A DNA stretch of 54,066 bases from Blautia glucerasea (GCF_013304385.1 NZ_JAAITU010000027.1:1-54066); one strand, 5' to 3'. Positions 15,667 through 26,700 are shown, numbered from the stretch's first letter. Notes: generated by a model from the letters alone, not told the origin. Translations and numbers: made by a program.

Positions 15667-18600
15667 ATGAAGAAAAAAGGTAATTTTAGAAAAGTAGTAT
15701 CTGGCTTGCTGGCAGGCATGACAATGCTTAGTACAGTGCTATCTCCGATGACGGCATATGCAGCGGAGATCCAGCCAGAGGAGAAACCTCCACTTTATGA
15801 GGAAGTGAAAGACCTTCTGGATGAAGATGAGGTGGTGACTGCCAAAGATTATGAAATCGAAACAGGCAGTGTATTTAATGTGAAATCAGATTATACCGGA
15901 CTGGAAATCAAGGATGATAACAAGGTTAAAGTCACATTTGAGGAAGCAAAGAATGATAAGAATGAGGATTTTACGACAGATCATGCGGACACTTACAAAG
16001 CGGTCTATTATGTGGAACCGGTAAATCAGGAGCATCCGAAGTACCAGATCAGCCGAAAGCTGATTGTGCGTGAGAAAGAAACAGAAGTGCAGACAGAAAC
16101 TGCAGGGAGTGAAGCAGTAACCGAATCAGAAACAGCTGGCAGTGAACAGCAGACAGAGGAAACGGAGAATTCAGAAGCAGACTCGGAATTGCTTCCAACA
16201 GAGGAAGTGACGGAAAGCGAGATAGAAGAATTTGATTCTCAGGCAAGCGAACTATTACCGGATATGGAAGAAGATACTGAAAATACAACGGATTCGGAAA
16301 CAGGTCTTACAGTATCGGATGCAATGGAGCAGGCGGAAGAGGAAGGAATTGATTTATACGCCATGGAAGCTGGTGAAACAGTCACTTTTATGGCAAAGAC
16401 AAGTGCAAGAAGTGTACAGAAAGTATCTGTTACAAGAGGAACTCTGTATCGTTATGCGGATTATGGTTATGGTTCTTATCTTAACTATCAGTATACGGTT
16501 CAGTTTGGAAATGTATCTGCGACTGCTTACTGTGTACAGCCATCAAAACCGGGACCAGGAACAGGTAATTACACGATTAGTAAAGTCGGAGATGGAAAAA
16601 CATTAGCTAAGGTATGTTATTACGGAACCAAGGCAGCAGGAGATGAAGGATTCTTTACAGAAGAGAATGGTTATGGAAATCTTAGTGCTGGAGCAAAATT
16701 CATTCTTGTTCATCTGGCGGCTTCTTATGCTAATGGAAGTGGCGACGCTTTTTCCGGAGCGAATAGTACAGCCAAGAATTTAGCAATGAAATTGTATAAT
16801 TATTGTGTTTCACAGCCAGAAATACCGGATGTAGCAATGTCATTTTCTGATGGAGATGTAAAAGCTTATGTGGATGGCAATTCACAGAGAACCAAAGATA
16901 TTACATTCAAAGCAGATAAGCTACAGACAATTACGATGAAGCTTCCGTCTGGTGTGAAACTTCATAATCTAAGCACAGGCACAACAAGTAAAGCTGGTGC
17001 AAGTGTAGAAATTTGCGGAGGAACAAAGTTTTATCTTTCTGCACCACTGACACAGGTGAGTGACGTGGCACAGAGCTGGTCTTCTACAATGAAGGGAAGT
17101 ATTACAAAAGATTACTCTGCTTATAAAATCACCACCGGATCTGACACGCAGGATCTTGCGTTGGTATTTGGTGAAGGTGTGACAGATGAAAAATATATTG
17201 ATTTCAAAGTGTCTTGGATTGAACAGGCTACGATCGAAATCGTAAAGAAAGACGATACAGCGGATGTCAATCTTGCAGGTGCAGTATTCGGTGTATACAG
17301 CGATGAGGCATGTACAAAGCTGATCACTCAGATGCCGGCAACAGATAAGAATGGAAAATCCTCTGTTACGATCATCAAGACACAGGATACCGTTTATCTG
17401 AAAGAGATCACAGCGCCACAGGGATATGTAGTAAATGCAACGGCAACAAATGTGAAACTGGTAGCAAGTAAGACCTCGGCTGTGACCGTGGAAAACAAGG
17501 AGCAGCTGGCAGAGCTTACCATTTACAAAGAAGGTCAGGTTCTTATCGGTGCAGAAGTCAGTGAGAGTGGAACCGTATTCCAGTATGAGAACCGCAGACA
17601 GAAAAATGCAGTATATAACGTGTATGCCGGAGCGGATATCGTAACTGCTTATGGCACAAAAGTGTACAGCAAAGGTGACTTGGTAAAAGAAAATCTGACA
17701 ACAGGTGAGAATGGTTCTGTCACACTGAAAAACCTGCATCTTGGAACCTATGTGGTAAAAGAAGCAAAAGCACCGGACAATTTCTATAACGGCAGCGAAG
17801 AAAAGCCAGTGACTCTGACCTATGCCGGACAGAATAAAGAAGTTGTATTTGCAGATGTGACTTTTAACAACGAGAGACAGAAAGCAGATGTTTCCGTAGT
17901 AAAACAGGATAAAGACACCAAGAAACCACTGAATGGCGGTATTTTTGCTCTGTATGCATCCGATGATATTAGAAATGCAGACGGAACCGTTGTTGTGAAA
18001 AAAGGAACACTGATTGAGAAAGCAACTACTGGAGCAGATGGGAATGCAAAATTCACAGCGGATCTTCCGATTGGATATTCCTATTTTGTAAAAGAAGATC
18101 AGGCACCGGAAGGCTATGTAAGAAATACAGAAGATGTGTATACGTTCAAGTTTTCTTACACCAATGATAAAGAAGCAACCGTATCTTTTGCCCATACCTT
18201 CAGTAATGACCGTGTGACAGCAAAGATCAATTTATTCAAAGTTGATAAAGAAACAGGAAAAGCAGTACCGCAGGGAGATGCCACACTGAAAGGTGCAGTT
18301 TATGGTCTGTATGCCCGTGAAGATATTGTGCATCCGGACGGAGCAACCGGAACTATTTATAAAGCAGGAGAACAGATAGCTTCTCTTACAACCGATGACA
18401 AAGGACAGGCTTCTGTAAATGGCTTGTATCTTGGCAAATATTATATCAAAGAGATTACACCTCCGACCGGATACCTGGCAGATACAGAAGAGCATGATCT
18501 TACGTGCAGTTATGAAGGAGATATGACAGCAGAAGTGAAAAGAGAGTGCACTTCCAGTGAGCAGGTCATCAAGCAGCCATTCCAGATTATTAAAGCAGCC

Positions 18601-21600
18601 AACAATGGAAAGACAGATGCAGATCTGTTATCCGGAGCTGGATTTACAGTTTATCTGAAATCTTCCCTTACAAAGAAAGCAGATGGCAGTTATGATTTTG
18701 ATTCTGCAAAACCAGTAGTGAGTGGAGAAAAAGGAGCAACTGAGATTTTCACAGATGAAAAAGGGTATGCCTGCAGTATTCCATTACCATTTGGAAGCTA
18801 TATCGTGCGTGAGACAACAACACCGCACAACTACAAGCCAGTCGATGATTTTGAAGTGAATATCACAGAGCATCATCCAAATGAGCCACAGATCTGGCGA
18901 GTGCTTCTGGATGAAGAGTTTAAGGCAAAACTGAAAATCGTGAAAAAAGACGATGAAACAAAGAAATCCGTCCTGATTGCAGGAACAGAATTTAAAGTGT
19001 ACGACCTGGACAACAAGAAGTATGTGGAACAGGTAACAACTTACCCAGTGACAACAACCCATAAGTCCTATTTTACGGACAGCCAGGGATATCTGATCAT
19101 GCCGAAGAATCTGAAGATCGGACATTACCGCATTGAGGAAGTCAACGCACCGGAAGGGTACACAATCAACAAGAACTATGTAGAGATTGCGGTGGATGCA
19201 AACACAGCATACCAGATGGATTCTGAGAGCGGAGATGCCATTATTACGGTAGATTACGAGAACCATCCGGTAAAAGGAAAGCTGACGATCTATAAAAAAG
19301 GTGAAATGCTGACCGGATTCAAAAAGGATTTTGTTTATGAAGAAAGATACCTTAAGGGTGCGGAATTTAATGTCTATGCAGCTGAAAATATCTATACACC
19401 GGATTATCAGAAAGATGAAAACGGAAACAGACAGCTGATCTATGCAAAAGATGCACTGGTAACAACGGTAACGACTGGAGAAGACGGAAAAGCAGTTGCA
19501 GAGAATCTGCCGCTTGGTTCTTACTATGTGGTAGAAAAGACTGCACCGGAAGGATTCGTACTGAACCATGACAGATCAGAAGTCGCATTTGTCTATGCCA
19601 ATCAGGATACACCTGTGATCGAACAGGAAGTGACTGTTGGCGATGACCGACAGAAAGTTGCAATCCAGGTAGAAAAACAGGATGCAGAAAATGGTGCAAC
19701 CGTAGCAGGAGCTGTCTTTGGTATCTATAACAAAGCGGATATCAAGGCAGATGGAAAAGCAATCGTGAAAGCAGACACACTCTTACAGGAAATGACTTCT
19801 GATAATGATGGTCTTGCGGCATGTACGCTGGATCTGCCACTTGGACAGTATTATGTGAAGGAGTTAAAGGCACCGGCGGGATTTGTATCCTCTGATGAAG
19901 TTCTGAATCTGGATGCTTCTTACCAGGGACAGGATGTGAAGACAGTAAAACTGAAAACTGTGAAAAAGAACCAGCCGACAACAGTAGAAATCACGAAATC
20001 TGATGTAACAACAGGTGTGGAGCTGGATGGGGCAAAACTCACCGTTCTTGATAAAGAAGGAAATGTTGTGGATCAGTGGACGTCTGTAAAAGATCAGCCA
20101 CATGTGATCAAACGCCTGACAGTTGGAGAGGAATACACTCTTCGTGAGGAAATGGCACCTTATGGATATCTGAAAGCAACGGATGTGAAGTTCACTCTGG
20201 AAGATACCGCCGAGATTCAGAAAGTAGAGATGAAAGATGAAGTACCGACAGGACTTCTGATCATCAACAAAAATGGAGAGTTTTTGGATAAGGTAACACT
20301 TTTGGATCATGTAAAAGGTACCGTGGAGCATCTTTTTGAGTATGTAACCGGAAGCCTTACAGATGTGACGTTCGATGTATTTGCTGCGGAAGATATCAAA
20401 GCGGCAGATGGTGTCAGTGAAGATTATTTCAAAGCAGATGAAAAAGTGGGAACCATTACTACAGATTCCAATGGTATTGCACAGATGGGAGATCTCCCGG
20501 CTGGAAAATACTATGTGAAGGAAGTAAAAACAGCCCATGGTTATGTGCTGGACAAAGAGCCGAGATATGTTGATCTTTCTTACCGTGATCAGGACACACC
20601 AGTCATCACTTATGATGAGAAATGGCAGAATGCCCGTCAGAAAGTAAAGATTACGGTTCTGAAGAAAGAAAAGGATACAGAACGTGTCCTTGCAGGTGGT
20701 GTCTTCGGTCTTTATACCAGTGAAAATATCAAAAATGCAAAGGGCGAGGTACTTCTTGAGAAAGACAGTCTGATTGAGCAGCGGGTAACGGATGAAAAAG
20801 GACAGATCACTTTTACGGCAGATCTTCCGGTAGACGGAAAATACTATGTGAAAGAGATCTTTGCACCGGACGGATTTGTTACAACAGATGAAGTACAGGA
20901 ATTTACCTTTGAATATGCTGGAGAAGACCAGGCAGAAGTAAGCTACGACTTTACTTTTGAAAATCAGCCAACCACAGTAGAGCTGACCAAAACAGACCTG
21001 ACAACAGGCAAAGAACTTCCAGGTGCACACCTGAAAGTAACGGATTCAGATGGCAATACAGTAGATGAATGGACTTCTACGGAAGAATCCCATGTGATCA
21101 AAGAACTGGTTGTTGGTAAGGAATACACCATGACAGAGACAAAACCGGCAGATGGATATGTCACTGCAGAAAGCATTACTTTCACAGTAGAGAATACAGC
21201 AGAGGTTCAGAAGCATGAGATGAAAGATGATGTGACAAAAGTGCAGATCAGTAAGACGGATATCACAGGAGAAACTGAGATTCCGGGTGCGAAACTGACA
21301 ATTCTCGATAAGGATGATCAGGTAGTAGAGAGCTGGATTTCCACAGAGGAAGCACACTATATTGAAAAACTGCCAATCGGTAAATACACCTTACGTGAAG
21401 AGCAGGCACCGAAAGGATATCTTCTGACAGCCGATGTGACATTTGAGGTGAAAGATACCGGAGAAATCCAGAAAGTGGCTATGAAAGATGATACTGCCAA
21501 GGGAAAAGTGATTCTCAATAAGACAGATAAATCGTCAGGAGAACCACTGAAAGGGGTAGAATTTGAACTCCGTGACAGCAAAGGAAAAGTTCTGGAAACT

Positions 21601-21996
21601 TTAAAGACAGATGCTGCCGGTCATGCAGAAAGTAAGCTGTATGAGATTGCCACATTTAAGAACGGCAAATATGATACAGCGATCAAGTATTATCTGGTGG
21701 AAACAAAGACACTGGATGGATACACACTGGATCAAACCAAGCATGAAGTGACATTTGCTTATGCAGATGACAGTACACCGGTTGTAGAAGTTACCTTTAA
21801 TCTGACAAATGAGAAGCCGGAAGTTCCAGAAACACCGAACACACCGGATACACCACAGTCCCATGAAGAGACGAAGGTATCAAACGCACCAAAAACAGGT
21901 GACAGCACAAATATCTGGCTGCCGATCCTGCTTCTGATAATCTCCACAGGAGGTATGGCAGGACTTTATATCAGCAGAAAAAGGAAAAACAAATAA
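15667..21996 (+). CDS. Giant LPXTG-type adhesin with thioester domain and about 14 SpaA/Cna-B repeats
   Basis: The 2109-residue surface protein has a signal peptide (cleavage near AYA-AE, residue about 32) and an acidic Glu/Thr-rich stretch (about 135-230). A thioester-type domain follows (about 258-460) with the Cys-x-Gln motif CVQ at 289-291. Roughly 14 SpaA prealbumin-like domains run from residue 520 to 2048, most with an LxGAxFxxY start and a YxVKExxAPxGY end. A Pro/Thr linker and an APKTGD sorting signal near residue 2074 precede the membrane helix and a KRKNK tail. It should be anchored by a housekeeping sortase and form a long isopeptide-stabilised stalk, with the thioester domain binding a surface covalently. 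Located inside the transfer block, it may promote mating contact or host adhesion. Confidence 0.92.
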   Translation: MKKKGNFRKVVSGLLAGMTMLSTVLSPMTAYAAEIQPEEKPPLYEEVKDLLDEDEVVTAKDYEIETGSVFNVKSDYTGLEIKDDNKVKVTFEEAKNDKNEDFTTDHADTYKAVYYVEPVNQEHPKYQISRKLIVREKETEVQTETAGSEAVTESETAGSEQQTEETENSEADSELLPTEEVTESEIEEFDSQASELLPDMEEDTENTTDSETGLTVSDAMEQAEEEGIDLYAMEAGETVTFMAKTSARSVQKVSVTRGTLYRYADYGYGSYLNYQYTVQFGNVSATAYCVQPSKPGPGTGNYTISKVGDGKTLAKVCYYGTKAAGDEGFFTEENGYGNLSAGAKFILVHLAASYANGSGDAFSGANSTAKNLAMKLYNYCVSQPEIPDVAMSFSDGDVKAYVDGNSQRTKDITFKADKLQTITMKLPSGVKLHNLSTGTTSKAGASVEICGGTKFYLSAPLTQVSDVAQSWSSTMKGSITKDYSAYKITTGSDTQDLALVFGEGVTDEKYIDFKVSWIEQATIEIVKKDDTADVNLAGAVFGVYSDEACTKLITQMPATDKNGKSSVTIIKTQDTVYLKEITAPQGYVVNATATNVKLVASKTSAVTVENKEQLAELTIYKEGQVLIGAEVSESGTVFQYENRRQKNAVYNVYAGADIVTAYGTKVYSKGDLVKENLTTGENGSVTLKNLHLGTYVVKEAKAPDNFYNGSEEKPVTLTYAGQNKEVVFADVTFNNERQKADVSVVKQDKDTKKPLNGGIFALYASDDIRNADGTVVVKKGTLIEKATTGADGNAKFTADLPIGYSYFVKEDQAPEGYVRNTEDVYTFKFSYTNDKEATVSFAHTFSNDRVTAKINLFKVDKETGKAVPQGDATLKGAVYGLYAREDIVHPDGATGTIYKAGEQIASLTTDDKGQASVNGLYLGKYYIKEITPPTGYLADTEEHDLTCSYEGDMTAEVKRECTSSEQVIKQPFQIIKAANNGKTDADLLSGAGFTVYLKSSLTKKADGSYDFDSAKPVVSGEKGATEIFTDEKGYACSIPLPFGSYIVRETTTPHNYKPVDDFEVNITEHHPNEPQIWRVLLDEEFKAKLKIVKKDDETKKSVLIAGTEFKVYDLDNKKYVEQVTTYPVTTTHKSYFTDSQGYLIMPKNLKIGHYRIEEVNAPEGYTINKNYVEIAVDANTAYQMDSESGDAIITVDYENHPVKGKLTIYKKGEMLTGFKKDFVYEERYLKGAEFNVYAAENIYTPDYQKDENGNRQLIYAKDALVTTVTTGEDGKAVAENLPLGSYYVVEKTAPEGFVLNHDRSEVAFVYANQDTPVIEQEVTVGDDRQKVAIQVEKQDAENGATVAGAVFGIYNKADIKADGKAIVKADTLLQEMTSDNDGLAACTLDLPLGQYYVKELKAPAGFVSSDEVLNLDASYQGQDVKTVKLKTVKKNQPTTVEITKSDVTTGVELDGAKLTVLDKEGNVVDQWTSVKDQPHVIKRLTVGEEYTLREEMAPYGYLKATDVKFTLEDTAEIQKVEMKDEVPTGLLIINKNGEFLDKVTLLDHVKGTVEHLFEYVTGSLTDVTFDVFAAEDIKAADGVSEDYFKADEKVGTITTDSNGIAQMGDLPAGKYYVKEVKTAHGYVLDKEPRYVDLSYRDQDTPVITYDEKWQNARQKVKITVLKKEKDTERVLAGGVFGLYTSENIKNAKGEVLLEKDSLIEQRVTDEKGQITFTADLPVDGKYYVKEIFAPDGFVTTDEVQEFTFEYAGEDQAEVSYDFTFENQPTTVELTKTDLTTGKELPGAHLKVTDSDGNTVDEWTSTEESHVIKELVVGKEYTMTETKPADGYVTAESITFTVENTAEVQKHEMKDDVTKVQISKTDITGETEIPGAKLTILDKDDQVVESWISTEEAHYIEKLPIGKYTLREEQAPKGYLLTADVTFEVKDTGEIQKVAMKDDTAKGKVILNKTDKSSGEPLKGVEFELRDSKGKVLETLKTDAAGHAESKLYEIATFKNGKYDTAIKYYLVETKTLDGYTLDQTKHEVTFAYADDSTPVVEVTFNLTNEKPEVPETPNTPDTPQSHEETKVSNAPKTGDSTNIWLPILLLIISTGGMAGLYISRKRKNK

Positions 21997-22016
21997 GGAA
22001 ACCAACGGTTATGATT

Positions 22017-22045
22017 GGGAGCTTCTATGTGAGGCTCCCTTTTTC
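22017..22045 (+). terminator. Rho-independent terminator after adhesin gene
   Basis: GGGAGC (22017-22022) pairs with GCTCCC (22034-22039), followed by TTTTT. This is a standard intrinsic terminator, 20 bases after the adhesin stop codon. Confidence 0.75.
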
Positions 22046-22077
22046 ATACACAAAATCACAGAAAGGAACAGAAAACT

Positions 22078-22218
22078 ATGATGAAAGCAATGGAAAAAAG
22101 ACAGGAAGCACGAAAAAACCAGGAGAAAACTTTAAAGAGAATGATGGCTTATCAGAAGAAAGCTGAGCAGATGGTCAGCAGAAAAAGAATGAACCATCAC
22201 ATGATCAGAAAGGGGTAA
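22078..22218 (+). CDS. Small highly basic peptide
   Basis: This 46-residue ORF sits between the adhesin terminator and DUF5688. It is dominated by Lys, Arg, Met and Gln (MEKRQEARKNQEK, KRMMAYQKKAEQ, SRKRMNHH) and ends six bases before the next start codon. AAAGGAA precedes the ATG at a workable distance. The composition suggests a nucleic-acid-binding helix. I do not recognise a family. Its tight spacing with DUF5688 supports it as a real gene. Confidence 0.5.
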   Translation: MMKAMEKRQEARKNQEKTLKRMMAYQKKAEQMVSRKRMNHHMIRKG

Positions 22219-22224
22219 AAGCGT

Positions 22225-23313
22225 ATGATGAACAGAAAAGAATTTTATGAATATGTCAAAGACAATGTAAAGGAGTATCTGCCAGAGTCTTACAGGGACG
22301 CAGAAATTAAACTTCAGGAAGTAGAAAAAAACAACGGTTTGAAGCTGACAGGTATTACGATTCCAAACGGAGATCAGAGAATCGTACCGACGGTCTATCT
22401 GGATTCCCTCTACCAGGAATATATCAATGGGAAAGATGTAGATTCTTGTGTTGGGGATGTAGCTGATATGCGTATTGAAGCACAGGGTAAAGCAGAATTT
22501 TTTGATATGGGAGTTCCGGATATTCCTGATTATGAAAAGATGAAGGACAAATTACAGATGAGAATTTGTGACAAAGAATGGAATACCGATCGTTTGGCAG
22601 ACAAAGTAGTCACAGAACACGGAGATTTTGCAGCTTATTATGCAGTAAATCTGGAGGAAAATGGAGAGGGAATCAGCAGTATTCCAGTAACTGTTTCTCT
22701 GATGAACGAATGGGGAGTATCTGTCGAACAGATTCAGGCAGATGCGATGATGGCAGATAAGAACAGAGGCGTGCAACTGGTGGATATGACACAGATTATC
22801 GAATCTATGATTTTTGGAGGAACACCGAAGAATCTTTTGAATGAAAAACTGGATATGGAAACTGTGGAGAATCCAATGTTCTGCCTTACCAATGAATCTA
22901 AGATGAATGGAGCTTCCCTGTTACTGCAGGAAGATATTCGAAAACAGATTGGGGAATGCCTGGGAAGTGATTACTTTGTCATCCCATCTTCCGTTCATGA
23001 AGTGCTGATTCTCCCGGATAACGGTATTTTACAGGTTCCAGAATTAAATGCGATGGTACAGGAAGTCAATGAGACACAAGTGGAAAGACAGGAACAGCTT
23101 TCTGATAAGGTTCAGTTCTGTGACAAAAAGACCGCAGTATTGGAAAATGCTGAGCGCAGGGAAGCACGTCTGGAGAAAGAAAAAGTAGCCGAAAAAGCGG
23201 AAGTAAAAGGTGGAATCCATGGAAGATTGGAGAAAGCTAAGGCAGAAATCAAGGCAAAAGGGACGGATACAATCCCAAAGAGTAAGGCGAGAGATCTTGC
23301 TACAGCATTATAA
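22225..23313 (+). CDS. DUF5688 family protein
   Basis: The 362-residue protein opens with RKEFYEYVKDNVKEYLPESY and a GLKLTGITIPNGDQRIVPTVYLD stretch, the DUF5688 pattern recurrent in clostridial ICEs. The middle part includes a conserved AAYYAVNLEENGEG motif and a helical domain. The C-terminal 60 residues are a charged coiled segment ending in an HGRLEKAKAEIKAK motif. Similar RGSIHEKL / SIHERLEINK tails end two neighbouring large ICE proteins, so it may be a shared docking tail. It is cytoplasmic with no known activity. Two ATG codons at 22225/22228 are possible starts. Confidence 0.75.
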   Translation: MMNRKEFYEYVKDNVKEYLPESYRDAEIKLQEVEKNNGLKLTGITIPNGDQRIVPTVYLDSLYQEYINGKDVDSCVGDVADMRIEAQGKAEFFDMGVPDIPDYEKMKDKLQMRICDKEWNTDRLADKVVTEHGDFAAYYAVNLEENGEGISSIPVTVSLMNEWGVSVEQIQADAMMADKNRGVQLVDMTQIIESMIFGGTPKNLLNEKLDMETVENPMFCLTNESKMNGASLLLQEDIRKQIGECLGSDYFVIPSSVHEVLILPDNGILQVPELNAMVQEVNETQVERQEQLSDKVQFCDKKTAVLENAERREARLEKEKVAEKAEVKGGIHGRLEKAKAEIKAKGTDTIPKSKARDLATAL

Positions 23314-23337
23314 AGTGAAAAGAAAACGATGGCTTAT

Positions 23338-23368
23338 GGGGACTGTGCAGAGCAGTCCCCAATTTTTT
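23338..23368 (+). terminator. Rho-independent terminator after DUF5688 gene
   Basis: GGGGACTG (23338-23345) pairs perfectly with CAGTCCCC (23353-23360), followed by AATTTTTT. It lies 22 bases before the next start codon, so it may also act as an attenuator. Confidence 0.75.
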
Positions 23369-23389
23369 GAAGTTGGAGGAGAAAAGAAT

Positions 23390-23698
23390 ATGGATTGGTG
23401 TTTATATGGTGAAGACAAAAGGAGGGAAATTGATAGAGATTTAAAACCGGAATATCTTTTGGATGATTTACGGAGATATCAGGATGTATTTGGCGAAGAG
23501 TTTGGTGTGAAAGAACTTCTTATGCTGGAGGATATCAGGGTAAAGGCTATGATTGCCGGAGCACTTGCAGATATGCCGGAATTTCTTGTTGATCAGATTG
23601 GAAAAGCAAATAATAGCAGTAGCTTTCCTTCCGTGACAAGGGCAATGGAACGGATTGCCGATGTTGTAGAAGAAAAGTGGGAAGAAGAAAGGGAGTAA
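23390..23698 (+). CDS. Conserved ICE hypothetical, 102 residues
   Basis: The start at ATG 23390 is chosen for its TTGGAGGAG site; an in-frame upstream extension reads through the terminator and is not credible. The protein is acidic and helical, with segments LKPEYLLDDLRRYQDVFGEE and VKELLMLEDIRVKAMIAGAL, then an acidic tail KWEEERE. It lies three bases before the giant methylase/helicase gene, so the two are co-transcribed. I do not recognise a named domain. A partner of the helicase protein is a reasonable but untested guess. Confidence 0.6.
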   Translation: MDWCLYGEDKRREIDRDLKPEYLLDDLRRYQDVFGEEFGVKELLMLEDIRVKAMIAGALADMPEFLVDQIGKANNSSSFPSVTRAMERIADVVEEKWEEERE

Positions 23699-23701
23699 CA
23701 G

Positions 23702-26700
23702 ATGGCAAATAAATTATATGCAATGGAGCAGCTGACGGAGGAAGTGGCAAAGGACGTTTCCGCTAATCCGCAGGAATGGATGCGGTTCCTAAACACGGCA
23801 TCCAGACTGTACAAATACACTTTTCCAGAACAGCTTTTAATTTATGCACAGCGGCCGGAAGCAACTGCCGTAGCATCCATGGAAATCTGGAATCAGAAGA
23901 TGTACCGCTGGATCAAAAAGGGTTCCAAAGGAATTGCCCTGATAGATAACACATCCGGACCAAAAACGAAGTTACGATATGTTTTTGATGTGCAGGATAC
24001 TTATAAGGTAAAAAATCTTGGCAGAGATCCACAGTTATGGAACCTTAATCCGGAAGGAGAACAACTGGTGGCAGATTATCTGCAGGAACAGCTTGCACTG
24101 GAAACAACAGAGGGAGGCTTGCCAGAGGTTCTTCACCAGGCGGCAGAAGAAAGTGTGCAGGCCTGGCTACCGGATGCTTTCGATGAATTGCAAATGGATG
24201 TATCAGGTACTTTTCTGGAAGATTTGGACGAGCAGAATCAGAAAGTGGAGTTCCGGGAATTGATGACAAACAGTGTCTGGTATGTATTACTGAACCGATG
24301 TGGACTGGATGTACAGGAATATCTGGATGCAGAGGATTTTCGGCATATTACGGATTTTAACCAGTTAAAGGTTATGGGACATCTTGGAAGTTCTGTGAAT
24401 GAGATCAGCAGACCGGTATTGATGCAGATTGGACGATATGTATTGGATGATCTGGAAAAAGATCTGAAAACGGTTGCAAAAGAAAAGAAAGTAGCTTATA
24501 ATAAATTTAACACGTTAATTCGTGAAAACAAAACAAATAACACAGAAAATAGAGAAGAAAATAAGGAGGAAACGGACTATGAGAGAGATCAGTTACAGCC
24601 AGAACGGAGAGTATCAGATTCCGGATATCAGCCTAGAAGAGACAAGCGGAACAATCGGGAAGTACGGAATGATGCGGAAAGAGTATCTGAGAAGTCACAA
24701 AGTAGCCAGGTTCAACATTCTGACACTGCAGAACCGTCTGGACAGTCATCTGATGGAGGTCGACAGTCAGGCAAGACAGAGAGTAGACAACCTGATAAAC
24801 GAACTTCTGGAGAAAGATCCGGCACCGGACAAGATGGCAGACACAATGGCGTGGACCAGACACATGAACCAGATCAAAGCACAGGCAGAGGAACTGGTGA
24901 TCCAGGAGATTATTTACAGTTAAGCCTGTTCCCAACAGAAGAAGAACAGTTAGGAGAAATAAGGAAAGCGGCAGCTGCATTAGAACAGCCAGCTGCTTTT
25001 CTTATTTCTGATGAAGTGGTAGACGATATTCTCCGAACAGGAAGTGGACAGAAAAATACACTGTTTCACATTACTGCAAGACTGATCGAAGGTCTGGATA
25101 ATGAAGAAATGCAAAGTTTCCTGAAAGATGAATATGGCACCGGAGGAAAAGGATTTACCATAGATAATCAGAAAATCAGTATCTGGTACGACAACGATGG
25201 TATCCGTATCCGGAGAGGTGACTCTGCAAGAAGAAACTTTGACCGTATCGTTACGTGGGAAGAAGCTGCTGACAGGATCCGGGATATGTATGAGGAAGGA
25301 AATTACGTTGATAATCTTATCTCCAATAATGCTATCGAGCAGGAGCAGGAAGAAATGACTGATCTTCTGGCACTCCATTTTCGTGATACGAGCAGAAACA
25401 GAGAAGAACAGCTGTCTTATTCTGACTGGCAGGACGTAGTGGGAGCAGCTTGGACAGATCCAGAAGAAGCAGCTGCGACTGCCTATCGTTTTGAATGGCT
25501 TCAGGAAGATATGGAAAAGAATCCAGAAGATTATCATCGTTGGGAAATCCAGCATAATCCGGAATATTTCCAGCGTTATAAAGATCTCCAGAGGGAGCGT
25601 TTCTGGGTGGATCAGCAATTCAAGGTAGAGCGACCGGCACTGTCCTTTATCACACAGGATGAAATTGATGCAGTGTTAAGAAGAGGCGGAATTACTGCCG
25701 GAGGACGTAACCGGATTTACGAATATTTCATGGAGCACCATGATATGAAAGATGCAGCTGAGTTCCTGAAAAATGAGTATGGAACAGGTGGTTCTTCACC
25801 CGGAATACCAGGAGCAGGTGCTTCCGACGCATCCCATGATGCAAAAGGATTAAAACTTGCAAAAGGGAAAATTGGCAGTCCAGAGGTAGAAGTTTTATTA
25901 AAGTGGAACAAAGTTGCAGAACGTGTCTGCCAGTTAATCCGCACAGATGATTATTTGTCACCAGAAGAAATGGAAAAGTACGAAGAGCGACAGGAAGCAC
26001 AAAGACAGGCAGATCTGGAAGAAGCACAGCAGATGTTAGGAGAACAACAGAAGCAGGATACTTTGACCGCTGAAGATATAACTGATTTGCAATTAGTTGA
26101 TTCAGAATATATGTCTGGTACCAGAACAACAATTCATGATTTTGATTGCAAAGTTAAGGGAGAAGAGAATCAACTTCAATACACATTAGAATATCATGAT
26201 GATGGAGAAGGTTTCACGATTCATACGGAAAAAGATGATATTTGGAATCGAATGTCAACACAAGAATTGGAACGCCTGGATGTAAAACTTGGACAAGAAG
26301 TACTTTATTATCATTATCACAACAAAACAGTAAATGCGGATACCCTAGATAAATTACGGGAAATCAGGGAAGAAATCATGGAGGAAAAGTCCTCGTATTT
26401 CACTGCTATTTCTAATCGTGTGTGGACAGATTATGATAAAAAAGAAAAAGAATTATCTGGAGAAGTTGAGGTATCGGAAGAAAAAGAATCTTTGGAAGAG
26501 ATTAACGGAATATCAGAACCGATTCCAGCAACGAACTTCCGCATCACAGATGATGAGCTTGGACAGGGTACAGCAAAAGAAAAGTTCCGTGCCAATATCA
26601 TGGCAATCCAGCTGTTGAAGAAATGTGAGGATGAGAACCGTAATGCGACACCAGAGGAACAGGAGATTTTATCCAGGTACGTTGGCTGGGGAGGTCTTGC

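Noticed and set aside
16969..18195. 408-codon open frame on the minus strand, antisense to the adhesin gene
   Set aside because: It lies fully inside a clear SpaA-domain protein, has Cys/Phe/Ile-rich composition typical of an antisense shadow, and no ribosome binding site or family motif.
19864..21030. 388-codon minus-strand frame antisense to the adhesin
   Set aside because: Same reasons: repeat-derived shadow with unnatural Cys/Phe-rich composition.
15667..21996. Diversity-generating retroelement target in the adhesin
   Set aside because: No reverse transcriptase, template repeat or C-type lectin-like variable domain is seen in the window.
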